Part shown: positions 16,454 through 25,707 of the stretch, piece after piece
How positions within the stretch are numbered: position 1 is the stretch's first letter
Layout of the letters: every line of letters begins with the position of its first letter
Assembly (NCBI GenBank): GCA_002507205.1
Contig: DAZF01000077.1
Location: 1-38,095, forward strand
Direction: 5' to 3'
DNA length: 38,095 nt
DNA from: Methanolobus sp. UBA32
GTDB taxonomy: Archaea > Halobacteriota > Methanosarcinia > Methanosarcinales > Methanosarcinaceae
Program-made: the position numbers and the translations under genes
The notes under the pieces: generated by a model
What the model was told of the DNA's origin: nothing
Seen by the model: only the letters and a program-made list of their open reading frames with translations
Database searches by the model: none

Positions 16454-17419
16454 ATGGGTAGCAAATCACCAGCAGAGCAGAAAAGATGCACGATACTGGA
16501 TTCCATGGTCGATAACAGGTACCGGTCAGAGATCCCTGCAATAGTGGATATGGTCATAAACAGTTGCTCTGAAAAAGGATGTTTTGATCATCTGGATGCT
16601 GCAGTGATACCATCAAAAGAATCGCTCATTGAAATAATAGATCTGATAAAGGATATTCTCTTTCCCGGATACTTTGGCGACCAGACCGTTGACAGGAACA
16701 CACTTTCATATCACATCGGGAACGAAATTACCGATCTCTTTGGCAAACTCTCAAAACAAATAACCAACAGCATCATACAGGAATGTAATCGCTATGATGA
16801 GGATTGTACCGATTGCATAGACCGTGGTCAGGAGGAGACATTGAAGTTCCTGAAGAAGATCCCTGAATTAAGGTCTATGCTGGCATCGGATATTGTAGCC
16901 ACATTCGAAGGAGATCCTGCAGCTAAAAGTTATGATGAGATCATTTTCAGTTATCCTGGAATATTTGCCATGACGGTTTACAGGTCAGCACATCAGTTGC
17001 ACAGGCAGGGAATATCCATACTTCCCCGGATAATGACCGAGTATGCTCACAGTATCGTTGGAATTGATATTCATCCTGGCGCAAGGATTGGAAAAGGATT
17101 CTTCATCGATCACGGAACCGGTGTTGTCATCGGTGAGACCTGCGAGATTGGGAACAATGTACGTATCTATCAGGGTGTTACCCTTGGTTCCCTGAGCTTT
17201 CCAAAAGATGAAAAAGGAGAACTTATCCGCGGGGAAAAAAGGCATCCAACTATAGAAGATGATGTTATAATCTATTCAAATGCAACCATCCTTGGAGGAG
17301 AAACAAGGATCGGAGCACGTTCGGTTATCGGAGGAAACGTATGGATAACCAAGTCTGTTCCACCGGACACGAAAGTTATGATTGAGGAACCAAGACTTAT
17401 CTTCAAGGAAAAAAAGTGA
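16454..17419 (+). CDS. cysE: Serine O-acetyltransferase (EpsC type)
   Basis: Transfers acetyl from acetyl-CoA to L-serine, giving the O-acetylserine used by cysteine synthase. The 321-residue protein has a long helical N-terminus (1-190) as in EpsC-type enzymes and a left-handed beta-helix of hexapeptide repeats from about 200 to 310 (GIDIHPGARIGKGFFIDH, VIGETCEIGNNVRI). His220 in FIDHGTG is the expected catalytic base, and His199 also lies in a conserved position. Start ATG 16454 is preceded by GATGGGAT. cysK follows 75 bp later on the same strand, so the two likely form one unit controlled by the repeats at 16325-16413. Confidence 0.94.
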   Translation: MGSKSPAEQKRCTILDSMVDNRYRSEIPAIVDMVINSCSEKGCFDHLDAAVIPSKESLIEIIDLIKDILFPGYFGDQTVDRNTLSYHIGNEITDLFGKLSKQITNSIIQECNRYDEDCTDCIDRGQEETLKFLKKIPELRSMLASDIVATFEGDPAAKSYDEIIFSYPGIFAMTVYRSAHQLHRQGISILPRIMTEYAHSIVGIDIHPGARIGKGFFIDHGTGVVIGETCEIGNNVRIYQGVTLGSLSFPKDEKGELIRGEKRHPTIEDDVIIYSNATILGGETRIGARSVIGGNVWITKSVPPDTKVMIEEPRLIFKEKK

Positions 17420-17494
17420 GGATATGCCATTTGAAATGATTTTCATGTTATTTTGAAACACCGGGATTGAACTAATATAAGAGGAGTTGGGAAA

Positions 17495-18424
17495 ATTCGA
17501 ATCTATGAAGACATTACTAAAACCGTTGGTAATACACCACTTGTACGCCTGAACAGGATAACTGAAGGATGCCATGCAACCGTTGTTGCAAAAGTGGAAT
17601 CGTTCAATCCATTGAGTTCTGTCAAGGACCGTATCGCTTTGAATATGATAGAGACAGCGGAAAAGGACGGATGCCTCAATAAAGATACGGTCATTATAGA
17701 GCCAACTTCCGGGAATACCGGCATTGGACTGGCATTTGTCTGTGCAGCAAAAGGGTATCGTCTCATTCTTACCATGCCTGACACAATGAGTATTGAAAGA
17801 AGGAAAATACTCAGGTTGCTTGGAGCTGAGATCGTCCTGACACCAGGAAGTAAAGGCATGAACGGGGCCATAGATGAGGCAGGAAGAATGTCAAAAGAGA
17901 TGCCCAATGCTTTTGTCCCTCACCAGTTCATGAACCCTGCAAATCCTGATATCCACCGCCGTACAACGGCTGAGGAGATATGGAAGGATACAGATGGAAA
18001 AGTTGACTTTGTCGTGGCAGGTGTCGGTACAGGTGGAACCATTACCGGAATTTCAGAAGTGATCAAATCCCGGAAACCTTCGTTCAAGGCAATTGCAGTT
18101 GAACCTGAGGATTCTCCGGTTCTTTCCGGCGGTAATCCCGGTCCGCACAAGATACAGGGAATTGGTGCCGGTTTCATCCCCGATGTACTGAACATGGAGA
18201 TCATTGACGAAGTTGTCAGGGTCAGCAACTATGATGCTTTTGAAACTGCAAGGCAGCTTGCAAAAAAGGAAGGAATACTTGCAGGGATCTCATGTGGAGC
18301 GGCCCTTCATGCAGCTCTGCAGGTCGCAAAAAGAGAAGAGAATGCCGGAAAACTCATGGTGGTGATATTGCCTGATACCGGTGAGAGATACCTCAGTACA
18401 GCACTTGCTGATTTTGAAGAGTAA
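17495..18424 (+). CDS. cysK: Cysteine synthase (O-acetylserine sulfhydrylase), apparent ATT start
   Basis: PLP enzyme making cysteine from O-acetylserine and sulfide. Visible: [10 protein letters not shown] near the N-terminus, PLP-binding Lys44 in NPLSSVKDR, the substrate loop TSGNTGIG, and the PLP-phosphate loop [10 protein letters not shown]. The first ATG- or GTG-type codon in frame is GTG 17594, which would remove GNTPLV and the first 33 residues. The frame extends back to a TGA at 17468, and the only codon placed correctly after the ribosome-binding site AGAGGAG (17480-17486, 8-base spacer) is ATT at 17495. It gives 309 residues, the usual family length, beginning (M)RIYEDITKT as in relatives. 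A one-base error upstream, which would bring a TTG at 17487 into frame, is the alternative. Confidence 0.9.
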   Translation: MRIYEDITKTVGNTPLVRLNRITEGCHATVVAKVESFNPLSSVKDRIALNMIETAEKDGCLNKDTVIIEPTSGNTGIGLAFVCAAKGYRLILTMPDTMSIERRKILRLLGAEIVLTPGSKGMNGAIDEAGRMSKEMPNAFVPHQFMNPANPDIHRRTTAEEIWKDTDGKVDFVVAGVGTGGTITGISEVIKSRKPSFKAIAVEPEDSPVLSGGNPGPHKIQGIGAGFIPDVLNMEIIDEVVRVSNYDAFETARQLAKKEGILAGISCGAALHAALQVAKREENAGKLMVVILPDTGERYLSTALADFEE

Positions 18425-18448
18425 ACTATAGCAACATGACTGAAAGCA

Positions 18449-18515
18449 GGTGACAGCTACCATTACAAATAACCTGTCATCTATCTTTACTTATTTTATT
18501 TATTCTTATTTATTT
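18449..18515 (+). terminator. Terminator after cysK
   Basis: GGTGACAG (18449-18456) pairs with CTGTCATC (18474-18481), 8 bp with one G-T pair, followed by T-rich sequence from 18484 on. Confidence 0.55.
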
Positions 18516-18525
18516 ATATCCCAAA

Positions 18526-18534
18526 CTTATATAT
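18526..18534 (+). promoter_or_regulatory. TATA box of the tandem GNAT gene
   Basis: CTTATATAT preceded by a BRE-like CCAAA. It predicts a start near 18560 and a leader of about 110 bases before the ATG at 18669. Confidence 0.45.
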
Positions 18535-18668
18535 CCAATCAACTTCAAGATTTATTTGGGAGTATTTGAACACAGAAAATTTGCAACATAGAGTTGTAAC
18601 TTTGTTTTTCCGGTTTTTGTTTGCCGGCAGATGGAACACATAAAAAGAAAATGGTTTGGGGTAATTAA

Positions 18669-19727
18669 ATGGTAAATATCAGATCTTTCAGAGAAGAAGA
18701 TAACGAAACCCTGCTGAGTATTGAGAGACTGTGTCCTCAGGGAAATGAAGAATGTGCAGTGGCAGTTGATAAGGGACCGGATATAACTGCAAGGTATGAA
18801 CTTTACGATAACTGGGAAATTCGTGTGGCAGAGGAAGACGATACAACTGTAGGCTGGATAGGCTGGACTGTAAAACAGGGTCCCGAACAAAAATATGTTT
18901 ACGTGGCTGAAGTGATGGTTCATCCGGATTACCGGAGACAGGGAATAGGAGTCAATCTCCTCAGAGAAGCAGAAAAAGCCGCTCATGAAGCTAATGTTTC
19001 ACATATCTATTGCTACATATACGAGCCAAATAAAGCTTCCATGAAGCTTGTTGAAAAGCTGGGATACATTCAGGAAAAGGATGTCAGGATACTTGCAATG
19101 TCCGCATACAAGAAAGAGCATATGGAAAGGGAGTACGAACTTGCAAGAATAGACGGAAAGGACCTGCCTGAAGCTGTAAAACTCATTAACGGTTATTACG
19201 CTGGCAAAGCTCACTTTTCCCCATTTAGTGCTCCCAGTTTCAGGACATACGCAAATCGTGTACTTGGGTACGGACTTGAGAATTTCCTTGTGGCAAAATG
19301 GAAAGGTAAAATTGTCGCATGTGGTGGTTTCTGGGACTCTTCAGTTCTCATGGAAATGACTTATACGAAAGAACCAAAGATGTGGAAAATTATGGCAAAT
19401 GCCTACGGAATACTCAGACATTTCATCAGTATGCCGAGAATACCAGCTGAAGGAGAGTTCTTCAAATTCCATTCCATAGTGGATCATGCATTTGAACCCG
19501 AACATGCACTTGCAATGGAGGAGATACTGGACTACTGCAATAACCTCATGTTTGACACGAAATGTGAGTTCTTCGGGGCATATACAGACCCTGATGATCC
19601 GATACTTGATATTGTGAAGAAATTCAAGCCACTGTATGAAACAATGTACCTCTACGCAAAACCAATATCAGGAAGACTACCTGATTTCAGCAGTATCTAT
19701 GTGGATGGCAGAGACCCGATACTCTGA
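18669..19727 (+). CDS. Two-domain GNAT N-acetyltransferase
   Basis: A 352-residue protein. Residues 1-145 form a complete GNAT domain: the beta-4 strand YVAEVMVHPDYRRQGIGVNLL contains the acetyl-CoA-binding R-x-x-GIG loop, followed by KLVEKLGYIQE. Residues about 150-352 look like a second, degenerate GNAT-like domain (FLVAKWKGKIVACGGFWDSS at the strand pair) without a recognisable acetyl-CoA loop, perhaps a substrate or regulatory domain. Substrate unknown. Start ATG 18669, with GGGG a few bases upstream. Confidence 0.85.
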   Translation: MVNIRSFREEDNETLLSIERLCPQGNEECAVAVDKGPDITARYELYDNWEIRVAEEDDTTVGWIGWTVKQGPEQKYVYVAEVMVHPDYRRQGIGVNLLREAEKAAHEANVSHIYCYIYEPNKASMKLVEKLGYIQEKDVRILAMSAYKKEHMEREYELARIDGKDLPEAVKLINGYYAGKAHFSPFSAPSFRTYANRVLGYGLENFLVAKWKGKIVACGGFWDSSVLMEMTYTKEPKMWKIMANAYGILRHFISMPRIPAEGEFFKFHSIVDHAFEPEHALAMEEILDYCNNLMFDTKCEFFGAYTDPDDPILDIVKKFKPLYETMYLYAKPISGRLPDFSSIYVDGRDPIL

Positions 19728-19766
19728 AAGTGGAACACATAACTCCAGAAACAAAAAAGGGGGGAT

Positions 19767-20918
19767 ATGTTGGCTGATCCACATTCCTTTTTCTCTGCAG
19801 ATGCAACAAGCATGAATGACAGTATGGATGACGTGAAGCAAGAGCTGCAGGCTTTTAAAAGTATCAGGTCTGCTTTCATGAAGTGGACCCTGTATATTTT
19901 ACCCTGGGCCATATTGATAACAATCATATTCATAATATTCAACTATCCGGTAAATGCCGGGAGAATTATGTATATCACAGGCCTTCTTACGGCAGCAATG
20001 AGCCTGTTTGCCTTCCAGATACTAATGCAAAAGATCCCCCGGACATTCAAGACCATATGGGACCGGAAAATAGTTGTCGAATGTGAATCCGTTTCATCAG
20101 ATACAGAACAGGACTCCATAGGTCCCGATGAATTTGAAAACAGAAAAAACAGAGATCGTCTTGAAATGAAATATCTTGAATTCATCCGCAATCTAGAGAA
20201 ACTCGTGAACAACCCATTCCAGTTCCTGTCTGGTATACTCTTTTCACTTTTTGTTCTCACATGGCAGTACAGCTCAAAGGCTGAATTTCTCATAGCTTTC
20301 ATTATCGGTATAATGGCATGGAAAATGACAATAACTGCCATATATGTCTGGAAAATGAGGAAATATTTCTGCATTGAACCACAACTCGGACATGCTGATA
20401 ACTGCGGAGGGCTGTCTCCTCTGGGTGAGCTTTGCCTTTGGAACGCACTTATAGTTACCATACCCGCGATATATCTGGGTTCCTGGATCATCATCAGTAT
20501 GATAACTGAACCCCAGACAGCACATTTTATTATTTCTGCTAAATATAGTGAACTTTTCTTCAAACTACTCTTTGTACCTGTATTCTTTGCTATGGTAGCT
20601 TTTTTCCTTCCTCTGTGGAGCACTCATCAACTGATGCTCAGATGGAGAGAAAAAAAACAATCCCAACTGGACCATCTGGAACAGTATATAGATACACTTG
20701 AGTGCAAGATACTTGAAGAAGCTCACAGCATGGACAAAAATGAATGTGAAACAATATTCAGGGAACGGGAATTGATGGAGCACGTCTATAAACAGAACAA
20801 GATGATACCTGTCTGGCCATTCAATGTTGAGATCATTCTTAAATTGCTGCTTTCACAAAGTATCCCTTTTTTTGGAATTATCTCACAGGCTTTGAATTTC
20901 ATAAGGAGGCTGCCCTGA
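19767..20918 (+). CDS. Unknown multi-pass membrane protein
   Basis: Not recognised. 383 residues with about six membrane segments: two near the N-terminus (about 36-54 and 62-80), two in the middle (about 150-170 and 176-196) and two later (about 228-250 and 267-290). A cytoplasmic helical stretch (about 295-350, RWREKKQSQLDHLEQYIDTL) has coiled-coil character. The loop between helices 2 and 3 is acidic and charged. Start ATG 19767 follows GGGGGGAT. It begins 39 bases after the GNAT gene, so co-transcription is possible but gives no clue to function. Confidence 0.75.
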   Translation: MLADPHSFFSADATSMNDSMDDVKQELQAFKSIRSAFMKWTLYILPWAILITIIFIIFNYPVNAGRIMYITGLLTAAMSLFAFQILMQKIPRTFKTIWDRKIVVECESVSSDTEQDSIGPDEFENRKNRDRLEMKYLEFIRNLEKLVNNPFQFLSGILFSLFVLTWQYSSKAEFLIAFIIGIMAWKMTITAIYVWKMRKYFCIEPQLGHADNCGGLSPLGELCLWNALIVTIPAIYLGSWIIISMITEPQTAHFIISAKYSELFFKLLFVPVFFAMVAFFLPLWSTHQLMLRWREKKQSQLDHLEQYIDTLECKILEEAHSMDKNECETIFRERELMEHVYKQNKMIPVWPFNVEIILKLLLSQSIPFFGIISQALNFIRRLP

Positions 20919-20948
20919 TAATCATTGCACTTGTGGTGGTATCAGTTA

Positions 20949-20958
20949 ACAATAAAAA
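20949..20958 (+). promoter_or_regulatory. TATA-like box of dinB (leaderless)
   Basis: ACAATAAAAA lies about 30 bases before the ATG at 20983; no ribosome-binding site precedes that ATG. Confidence 0.35.
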
Positions 20959-20982
20959 GCACCCTTGCCTTCTTACTTACTA

Positions 20983-22071
20983 ATGGAACGTGTGATAATC
21001 CATGTAGACATGGACTACTTCTATGCTGCAATAGAAGAGAGAGAAGATCCTTCACTTAAAGGGAAGGCTGTTGTGGTCTGTATGTATTCTAACAGGGGAG
21101 AATCAGGTGGAGCTGTAAGCACATCCAATTACATTGCCAGGGAGGCAGGTATTCGTTCTGCAATGCCGTGCAAACTGGCAAGATCCAAAAACCCCGATGC
21201 TGTTTTCCTGCCTGTTCGCAAACCTTTCTACGAGGAAGTTTCTGCAAAAGTGATGAAGATATTGAAGTCAAATGCCGATAGCGAGGAAGCCTTTGAGAAG
21301 ATAAGTATTGATGAGGCGTTCCTGGATATTACAGAATCCTGCAAAGGTGACTATGAACTTGCAGAGGAAATTGGGCTGCGAATAAAAGAGGAAGTGAAGT
21401 CCCGTGAAAGGATAACATGTTCTGTAGGTATAGGTCCTAACAAGCTGATTGCCAAAATGGCATCGTCTTTCCGCAAGCCGGATGGTATCACCGTTATCAA
21501 GCCGGAAGATGCAGAGGGATTTCTCAAACCCATGCCGGTGAAGAAATTGTGGGGAATTGGAAAGGTCACGGAAGATAAATTATCTGAGATGGGGATAAGA
21601 ACCATTGAAAACCTTGCTGCTTATGATTCCATGGAACTGATCTCTGTTTTTGGAAAGAACAAAGGTACGTGGCTCAAGCAGGCTGCATCGGGTGTTGATG
21701 AAAACCCCGTGAAAGAAAGGACGACAACTGACCAGATAGGCAGGATGGCATCCCTTAAACATGACAGCAGAAATGAGAATATGATATTTTCATTACTCGA
21801 TGAACTCATGGATGATGTCATAAGCAAAGTCAAAACAAGAAAAGTGTCTTTCCGTTCGGTTACAGTAACTGTTATATTCTCAAACTTCAAAACCTCAACA
21901 AAAAGTAGAACGCTAAGTCATGTTGTAGATGACAGGAGCATTCTCAGTGAGAATGCAAAGGAACTGATGAAGCAGTTCCTTGAGGAAAGTGAGATGACCT
22001 TCAGGCGCATAGGGGTCAGGGTAGATAACCTGCAGGAAAATACTGGTCAAAAGAGCCTGTTTGATTTTTGA
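20983..22071 (+). CDS. dinB: DNA polymerase IV (Y family, DinB)
   Basis: Error-prone translesion polymerase. Catalytic carboxylates are visible: Asp9 in HVDMDYFYAAIEE, and Asp110-Glu111 in SIDEAFLD. The thumb helix-hairpin-helix is LWGIGKVTEDKLSEMG, and the little-finger domain follows to about residue 350. The protein ends in QKSLFDF, a PIP box for binding the PCNA clamp. The frame is open back to a TTG at 20965, but ATG 20983 (MERVIIHVDMDYF) is the family start. The K+ channel gene begins 10 bases after its stop. Confidence 0.96.
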   Translation: MERVIIHVDMDYFYAAIEEREDPSLKGKAVVVCMYSNRGESGGAVSTSNYIAREAGIRSAMPCKLARSKNPDAVFLPVRKPFYEEVSAKVMKILKSNADSEEAFEKISIDEAFLDITESCKGDYELAEEIGLRIKEEVKSRERITCSVGIGPNKLIAKMASSFRKPDGITVIKPEDAEGFLKPMPVKKLWGIGKVTEDKLSEMGIRTIENLAAYDSMELISVFGKNKGTWLKQAASGVDENPVKERTTTDQIGRMASLKHDSRNENMIFSLLDELMDDVISKVKTRKVSFRSVTVTVIFSNFKTSTKSRTLSHVVDDRSILSENAKELMKQFLEESEMTFRRIGVRVDNLQENTGQKSLFDF

Positions 22072-22081
22072 GGAAAAGATA

Positions 22082-22936
22082 ATGGTTGTATATGAGGACA
22101 AATATTCTGACAATAGGCCTGATTCCAGCAACTGGAGAAGCTGGCTTTATGATGTGATATTTGAAGCGAATACACCTGCAGGAAAATATTTCGATCTCTT
22201 GCTTATAATAAGCATCCTGCTAAGTGTCTTTGTGGTTATGCTGGACAGTGTTAGATCCTATAGGATTGAACACGGGGAATTGCTCCATAATATAGAATGG
22301 TTTTTCACGATACTTTTTACAATTGAGTATAGTCTCCGTCTTATATGCGTCAAAAGCAAGGTAAGGTATTCAACAAGTCTCTTTGGGATAGTTGATTTTC
22401 TGGCAATAATCCCCACCTATCTGAGCCTGTTCCTGCCGGGAAGCCAGTTCCTGCTGATTATAAGGATACTCAGGGTCCTGAGGATATTCCGTATTCTCAA
22501 ACTGGTTAAGTACCTGAGCGAAGCTGAATTGCTTATCAAAGCTTTGAATGCAAGCAGCCGGAAGATAACTGTTTTTCTTTTTACTGTGCTCACGCTTGTT
22601 GTTATACTGGGATCTCTTATGTATCTCATCGAAGGTGAGGAAAACGGGTTCACCAGTATACCCATCAGCATATTCTGGGCAATTGTGACTTTGACAACTG
22701 TAGGTTTTGGTGATATTGTACCGCAGACATCACTTGGGAGAGCTCTTGCTTCCGTTGTTATGATAATAGGATACAGTATTATCGCTGTTCCTACCGGTAT
22801 TGTGACAGCTGAGATCAGCTTCGCCTCTATGGAAGAAAGGGACAGAGACAGACCAGGAATTAACTGTTATAACTGCGGTAATCAAAATAATGATGAAGAT
22901 GCCCGATTTTGCAAACATTGCGGCACAAGATTATAA
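22082..22936 (+). CDS. Voltage-gated potassium channel with C-terminal zinc ribbon
   Basis: A 284-residue six-helix channel subunit, probably a tetramer in the membrane. S1 about 36-56, S2 71-91, S3 102-118, a voltage-sensor S4 at 122-146 with regularly spaced basics (RILRVLRIFRILKLVK), S5 161-184, and the pore loop with selectivity filter TTVGFGD at 205-211, then S6 219-245. The cytoplasmic tail ends in a four-Cys ribbon (CYNC at 262-265, CKHC at 277-280) that could bind zinc or sense redox. Start ATG 22082 has GAGG 8 bases upstream; the TTG at 22061 overlaps dinB. It follows dinB by 10 bases. Confidence 0.93.
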   Translation: MVVYEDKYSDNRPDSSNWRSWLYDVIFEANTPAGKYFDLLLIISILLSVFVVMLDSVRSYRIEHGELLHNIEWFFTILFTIEYSLRLICVKSKVRYSTSLFGIVDFLAIIPTYLSLFLPGSQFLLIIRILRVLRIFRILKLVKYLSEAELLIKALNASSRKITVFLFTVLTLVVILGSLMYLIEGEENGFTSIPISIFWAIVTLTTVGFGDIVPQTSLGRALASVVMIIGYSIIAVPTGIVTAEISFASMEERDRDRPGINCYNCGNQNNDEDARFCKHCGTRL

Positions 22937-23235
22937 GGATTATATCATATTTTGCTTTTTGTTAATTATTTGAGATTGGATATACAAACTCTTTATAATT
23001 TAATTACACCTCTGCATATAGATTTTAGACTGATCATTGGCAGGGAGCTTCAAATAAAATACCCATAAATTAACATCATACTCATAATGATATTTGTTTA
23101 TGCAAGATACATATAAATATTAGAATCTGAGACAGTTCTTCACCAGAATATCAATATTATAAAATTATGCTATTGGTATAATACGGTTAATCATTATAAC
23201 CTATTTAAAAAAGGCCTTTTGCCTTTGATTATGGG
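22937..23235. other. AT-rich intergenic region with promoter-like sequences
   Basis: About 300 bp without a gene. TATA-like elements are CTTTATAATT near 22990 and CATATAAATATT near 23110. Just before the sensor-kinase start, AAAGGC (23210-23215) and GCCTTT (23221-23226) form a small hairpin, overlapping the palindrome AAAAGGCCTTTT. I see no RNA gene. Confidence 0.4.
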
Positions 23236-24837
23236 GTGGTCGATATTCCGATTTGTGAAGAAAAAAACGATGAGCTAAAAGATCGACAGCTCAACCTGCT
23301 AAAAAAGACCCTGGCATCAGTACAGGATCTCATAGTCGTGATAGACCGTGACCTGAAAATTGTAACAAGCAACTGGAAGAATTGCGACTCCATACCCGCA
23401 AATGAAAAACAGGGACATCCTTACTGCTACAGCTGCCTGATGAAGCAAAGCAAGCCCTGCGAACCATGCCATTTACTTGAAGTATTTGCAACCGGTGCAT
23501 GCAGGAAATTCGAGATTAAGGACCCCCTTGATAACAAAATAAAACTCATCGAGCTATCACCTGTTTTTGACGATGATTCCAATGTCACAATGGTTGTGAG
23601 ACATGCAAAGGATATCAGCGAACGAAAAGCTGTGGAAAAGGTCCTGCAGATGAGAGAAAAACAACATGCTGCCGTTGCAAAACTTGGACAGGACGGACTT
23701 GCAGGAGTGGAGCTTGAAACCCTTATACAGGAATCCGTCAAACTTGTAGCCAGCACACTTGATGTTGAATATTGCAGGATAATGAAATACGAGGATTCTG
23801 AGTCTGTCATGGTTGCAGGTGTGGGCTGGGAAGAAGAAGCAGACAGCAAGCCTGAAAATAAGAAAAATGAAATTGTCTGCTACACCCTATATTCACGTGA
23901 ACCGGCAATGGTCCATGAGAAAAACACACAGGATAGATTCAGTGGTTTATCCCTCTTAAAGGATCACGGAATTATCAGCGGCATGGATGTAATTATTGGA
24001 AACAAGGACAAACCTTTCGGAGTCATGAATGTGCACACTACACAAAAAAGAGTGTTCACAAACGATGATATGCATTTTGTGCAGTCTGTGGCCAATGTGC
24101 TTGCAGAGTCCCTGAGCAGGAAGCAGACTGAAGAGAACCTCAAAAAGTATGCAAAGGAACTTGAGGATGCAAACTATCTCAAAGTGCTGTTCACTGACAT
24201 ACTCACCCATGACCTCCTCAACCCTGCAAATATTATCAGGGGTTTCACCGAGGAACTCATCATAGTGGAAGATGACAACGGTAAGAAAAACCTGCTTGAT
24301 AAGATACATAAGAACAATGAAAAACTGATCTATATGATAGAATCGGCTTCTAAGTTCATTAAACTCGAATCCATCGACGATATCAAATTCGAAGAGCAGG
24401 ATTTTGTACCTATTCTGGAAAAGGTCATCAGAAATTTTGGCTCTGAAATGGATAAAATGGACATTAAAATGGATTTCAAATCTCCAAGAGGATGCCCTTC
24501 ACTAATTAATCCTCTCATAGAGGAAGTATTCCTGAACCTGCTTTCAAATGCCATCAAATACAGTCCTCCAAAAGGAAAAATAAGCATCAATATCTCAGAT
24601 ATAGGAGATAAATGGAAGATACAGGTCGCAGATGTTGGTCCCGGTATCAGCAACGAGGACAAAGCCATGATATTTGAGCGTTTCAGACAGGCAGATAAGG
24701 GAAGCGTAAAGGGAAGCGGTCTTGGACTTGCCATTGTCAAGAGAATAATCGAACTCCATAACGGAGAGGTTGGAGTAGACAACAATCCACTTGGAAGGGG
24801 AAGTGTTTTCTGGTTCACTGTTAAAAAAGCACTGTGA
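23236..24837 (+). CDS. PAS-GAF sensor histidine kinase with Cys-rich PAS domain
   Basis: A 533-residue soluble kinase without membrane segments. Residues about 22-130 form a PAS domain holding a cysteine cluster: Cys50, Cys64, Cys67, Cys75 and Cys78 (YCYSCLMKQSKPCEPC), likely to bind a metal, cluster or heme or to sense redox. A GAF domain follows (about 150-290). The kinase core has His325 in the DILTHDLLNP H-box, then the ATPase domain with NLLSNAIKYSP, DVGPGI and GSGLGLAIVKRI. It lacks a receiver domain and no response regulator is nearby. The frame starts at GTG 23236; there is no clear Shine-Dalgarno, and an ATG at 23231 is out of frame, so the start is uncertain. It converges with the RNase HI gene, 19 bases apart. 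Confidence 0.9.
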   Translation: MVDIPICEEKNDELKDRQLNLLKKTLASVQDLIVVIDRDLKIVTSNWKNCDSIPANEKQGHPYCYSCLMKQSKPCEPCHLLEVFATGACRKFEIKDPLDNKIKLIELSPVFDDDSNVTMVVRHAKDISERKAVEKVLQMREKQHAAVAKLGQDGLAGVELETLIQESVKLVASTLDVEYCRIMKYEDSESVMVAGVGWEEEADSKPENKKNEIVCYTLYSREPAMVHEKNTQDRFSGLSLLKDHGIISGMDVIIGNKDKPFGVMNVHTTQKRVFTNDDMHFVQSVANVLAESLSRKQTEENLKKYAKELEDANYLKVLFTDILTHDLLNPANIIRGFTEELIIVEDDNGKKNLLDKIHKNNEKLIYMIESASKFIKLESIDDIKFEEQDFVPILEKVIRNFGSEMDKMDIKMDFKSPRGCPSLINPLIEEVFLNLLSNAIKYSPPKGKISINISDIGDKWKIQVADVGPGISNEDKAMIFERFRQADKGSVKGSGLGLAIVKRIIELHNGEVGVDNNPLGRGSVFWFTVKKAL

Positions 24838-24856
24838 ACCATGAATAAAAACAGGG

Positions 24857-25642
24857 CTATCTCTTTTTCTTCTTGCTCAGCTCGATGTCCACTTTGACCT
24901 TCCTGACGGCAAGGTCAGTTGAGAGACCACGCAGCATCCATCTCAATGCAGAAGCCTGATGACTGCTGTTACCTGAAAATTCTTTTTCAGCTATTGAAGA
25001 TGCTTTTTTCCCTGCCTCTTCCTTCAGCGTATCGAGCTTCTTCCTGGAAAATGAATCAAAACCACCAACCTTAAGATCTGCAAATGACTTAAAACCGGGT
25101 GAAGGGTCTGTATTCAATTCATTTATCTTCAATCTCATGTTTGACGAAACAGATGCTGAGTTCACATCAGCAACGAACTTTCTCTCAGATGGAGCCACAG
25201 ATGACTCTTTCAATGGGTTTTTTGATGAACTCTTCAGCCTGGACTTCGGCATTGCAAGCCTGTCAGCTGTGGTGTTCTGTTCCCTTGGCACCCAGCTGAA
25301 TTTAACCTTGAGATCATGCTCTTTAATTTCAGATGCTATCTGTTTGTTTATCGCCGCAAGATTCTGGTTATTGATCTTCCATGTACCCGACATCTGGTTT
25401 ATCACAAGTTTGCTGTCACCATAGACCTGAAGAGGACCTTTTCCACCGAGCTTCAGGTAATTGGATATTCCTTCTTTCAGTGCAGTGTATTCAGCAACAT
25501 TGTTGGTGTTCGAGGGAGATGGTTTCTTTTCCTTGCTTCCCTCTGTTGGAGCTTTCCCGGTGCTCCAGTCAATGACCCATCCAAATCCCATTATGCCTCC
25601 CGGATTCGGGTCGCAGGAGCCGTCAAAGTTCAGTGTGTCCAT
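24857..25642 (-). CDS. Ribonuclease HI with long C-terminal extension
   Basis: Residues 1-132 are an RNase H fold that cuts RNA in RNA-DNA hybrids. The catalytic acidic residues are Asp7 (NFDGSCDPNPGG), Glu51 (NNVAEYTAL), Asp76 (VYGDSKLV) and Asp127 (TTADRLAM). Residues 133-261 form a lysine- and serine-rich tail with mixed short helices (FSRKKLDTLKEEAGKK and a SALRWMLRGLSTDLA segment) that I cannot assign; it ends in the very basic LSKKKKR. Start ATG at 25642. It follows the NapH-like gene by 65 bases. Confidence 0.9.
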   Translation of the reverse strand: MDTLNFDGSCDPNPGGIMGFGWVIDWSTGKAPTEGSKEKKPSPSNTNNVAEYTALKEGISNYLKLGGKGPLQVYGDSKLVINQMSGTWKINNQNLAAINKQIASEIKEHDLKVKFSWVPREQNTTADRLAMPKSRLKSSSKNPLKESSVAPSERKFVADVNSASVSSNMRLKINELNTDPSPGFKSFADLKVGGFDSFSRKKLDTLKEEAGKKASSIAEKEFSGNSSHQASALRWMLRGLSTDLAVRKVKVDIELSKKKKR

Positions 25643-25707
25643 GTTACATTTGAAAGTGGGTCATTGCTTTTGTATCTGGTGGAAGAATTTAAAAAAAAGA
25701 TGAAATG

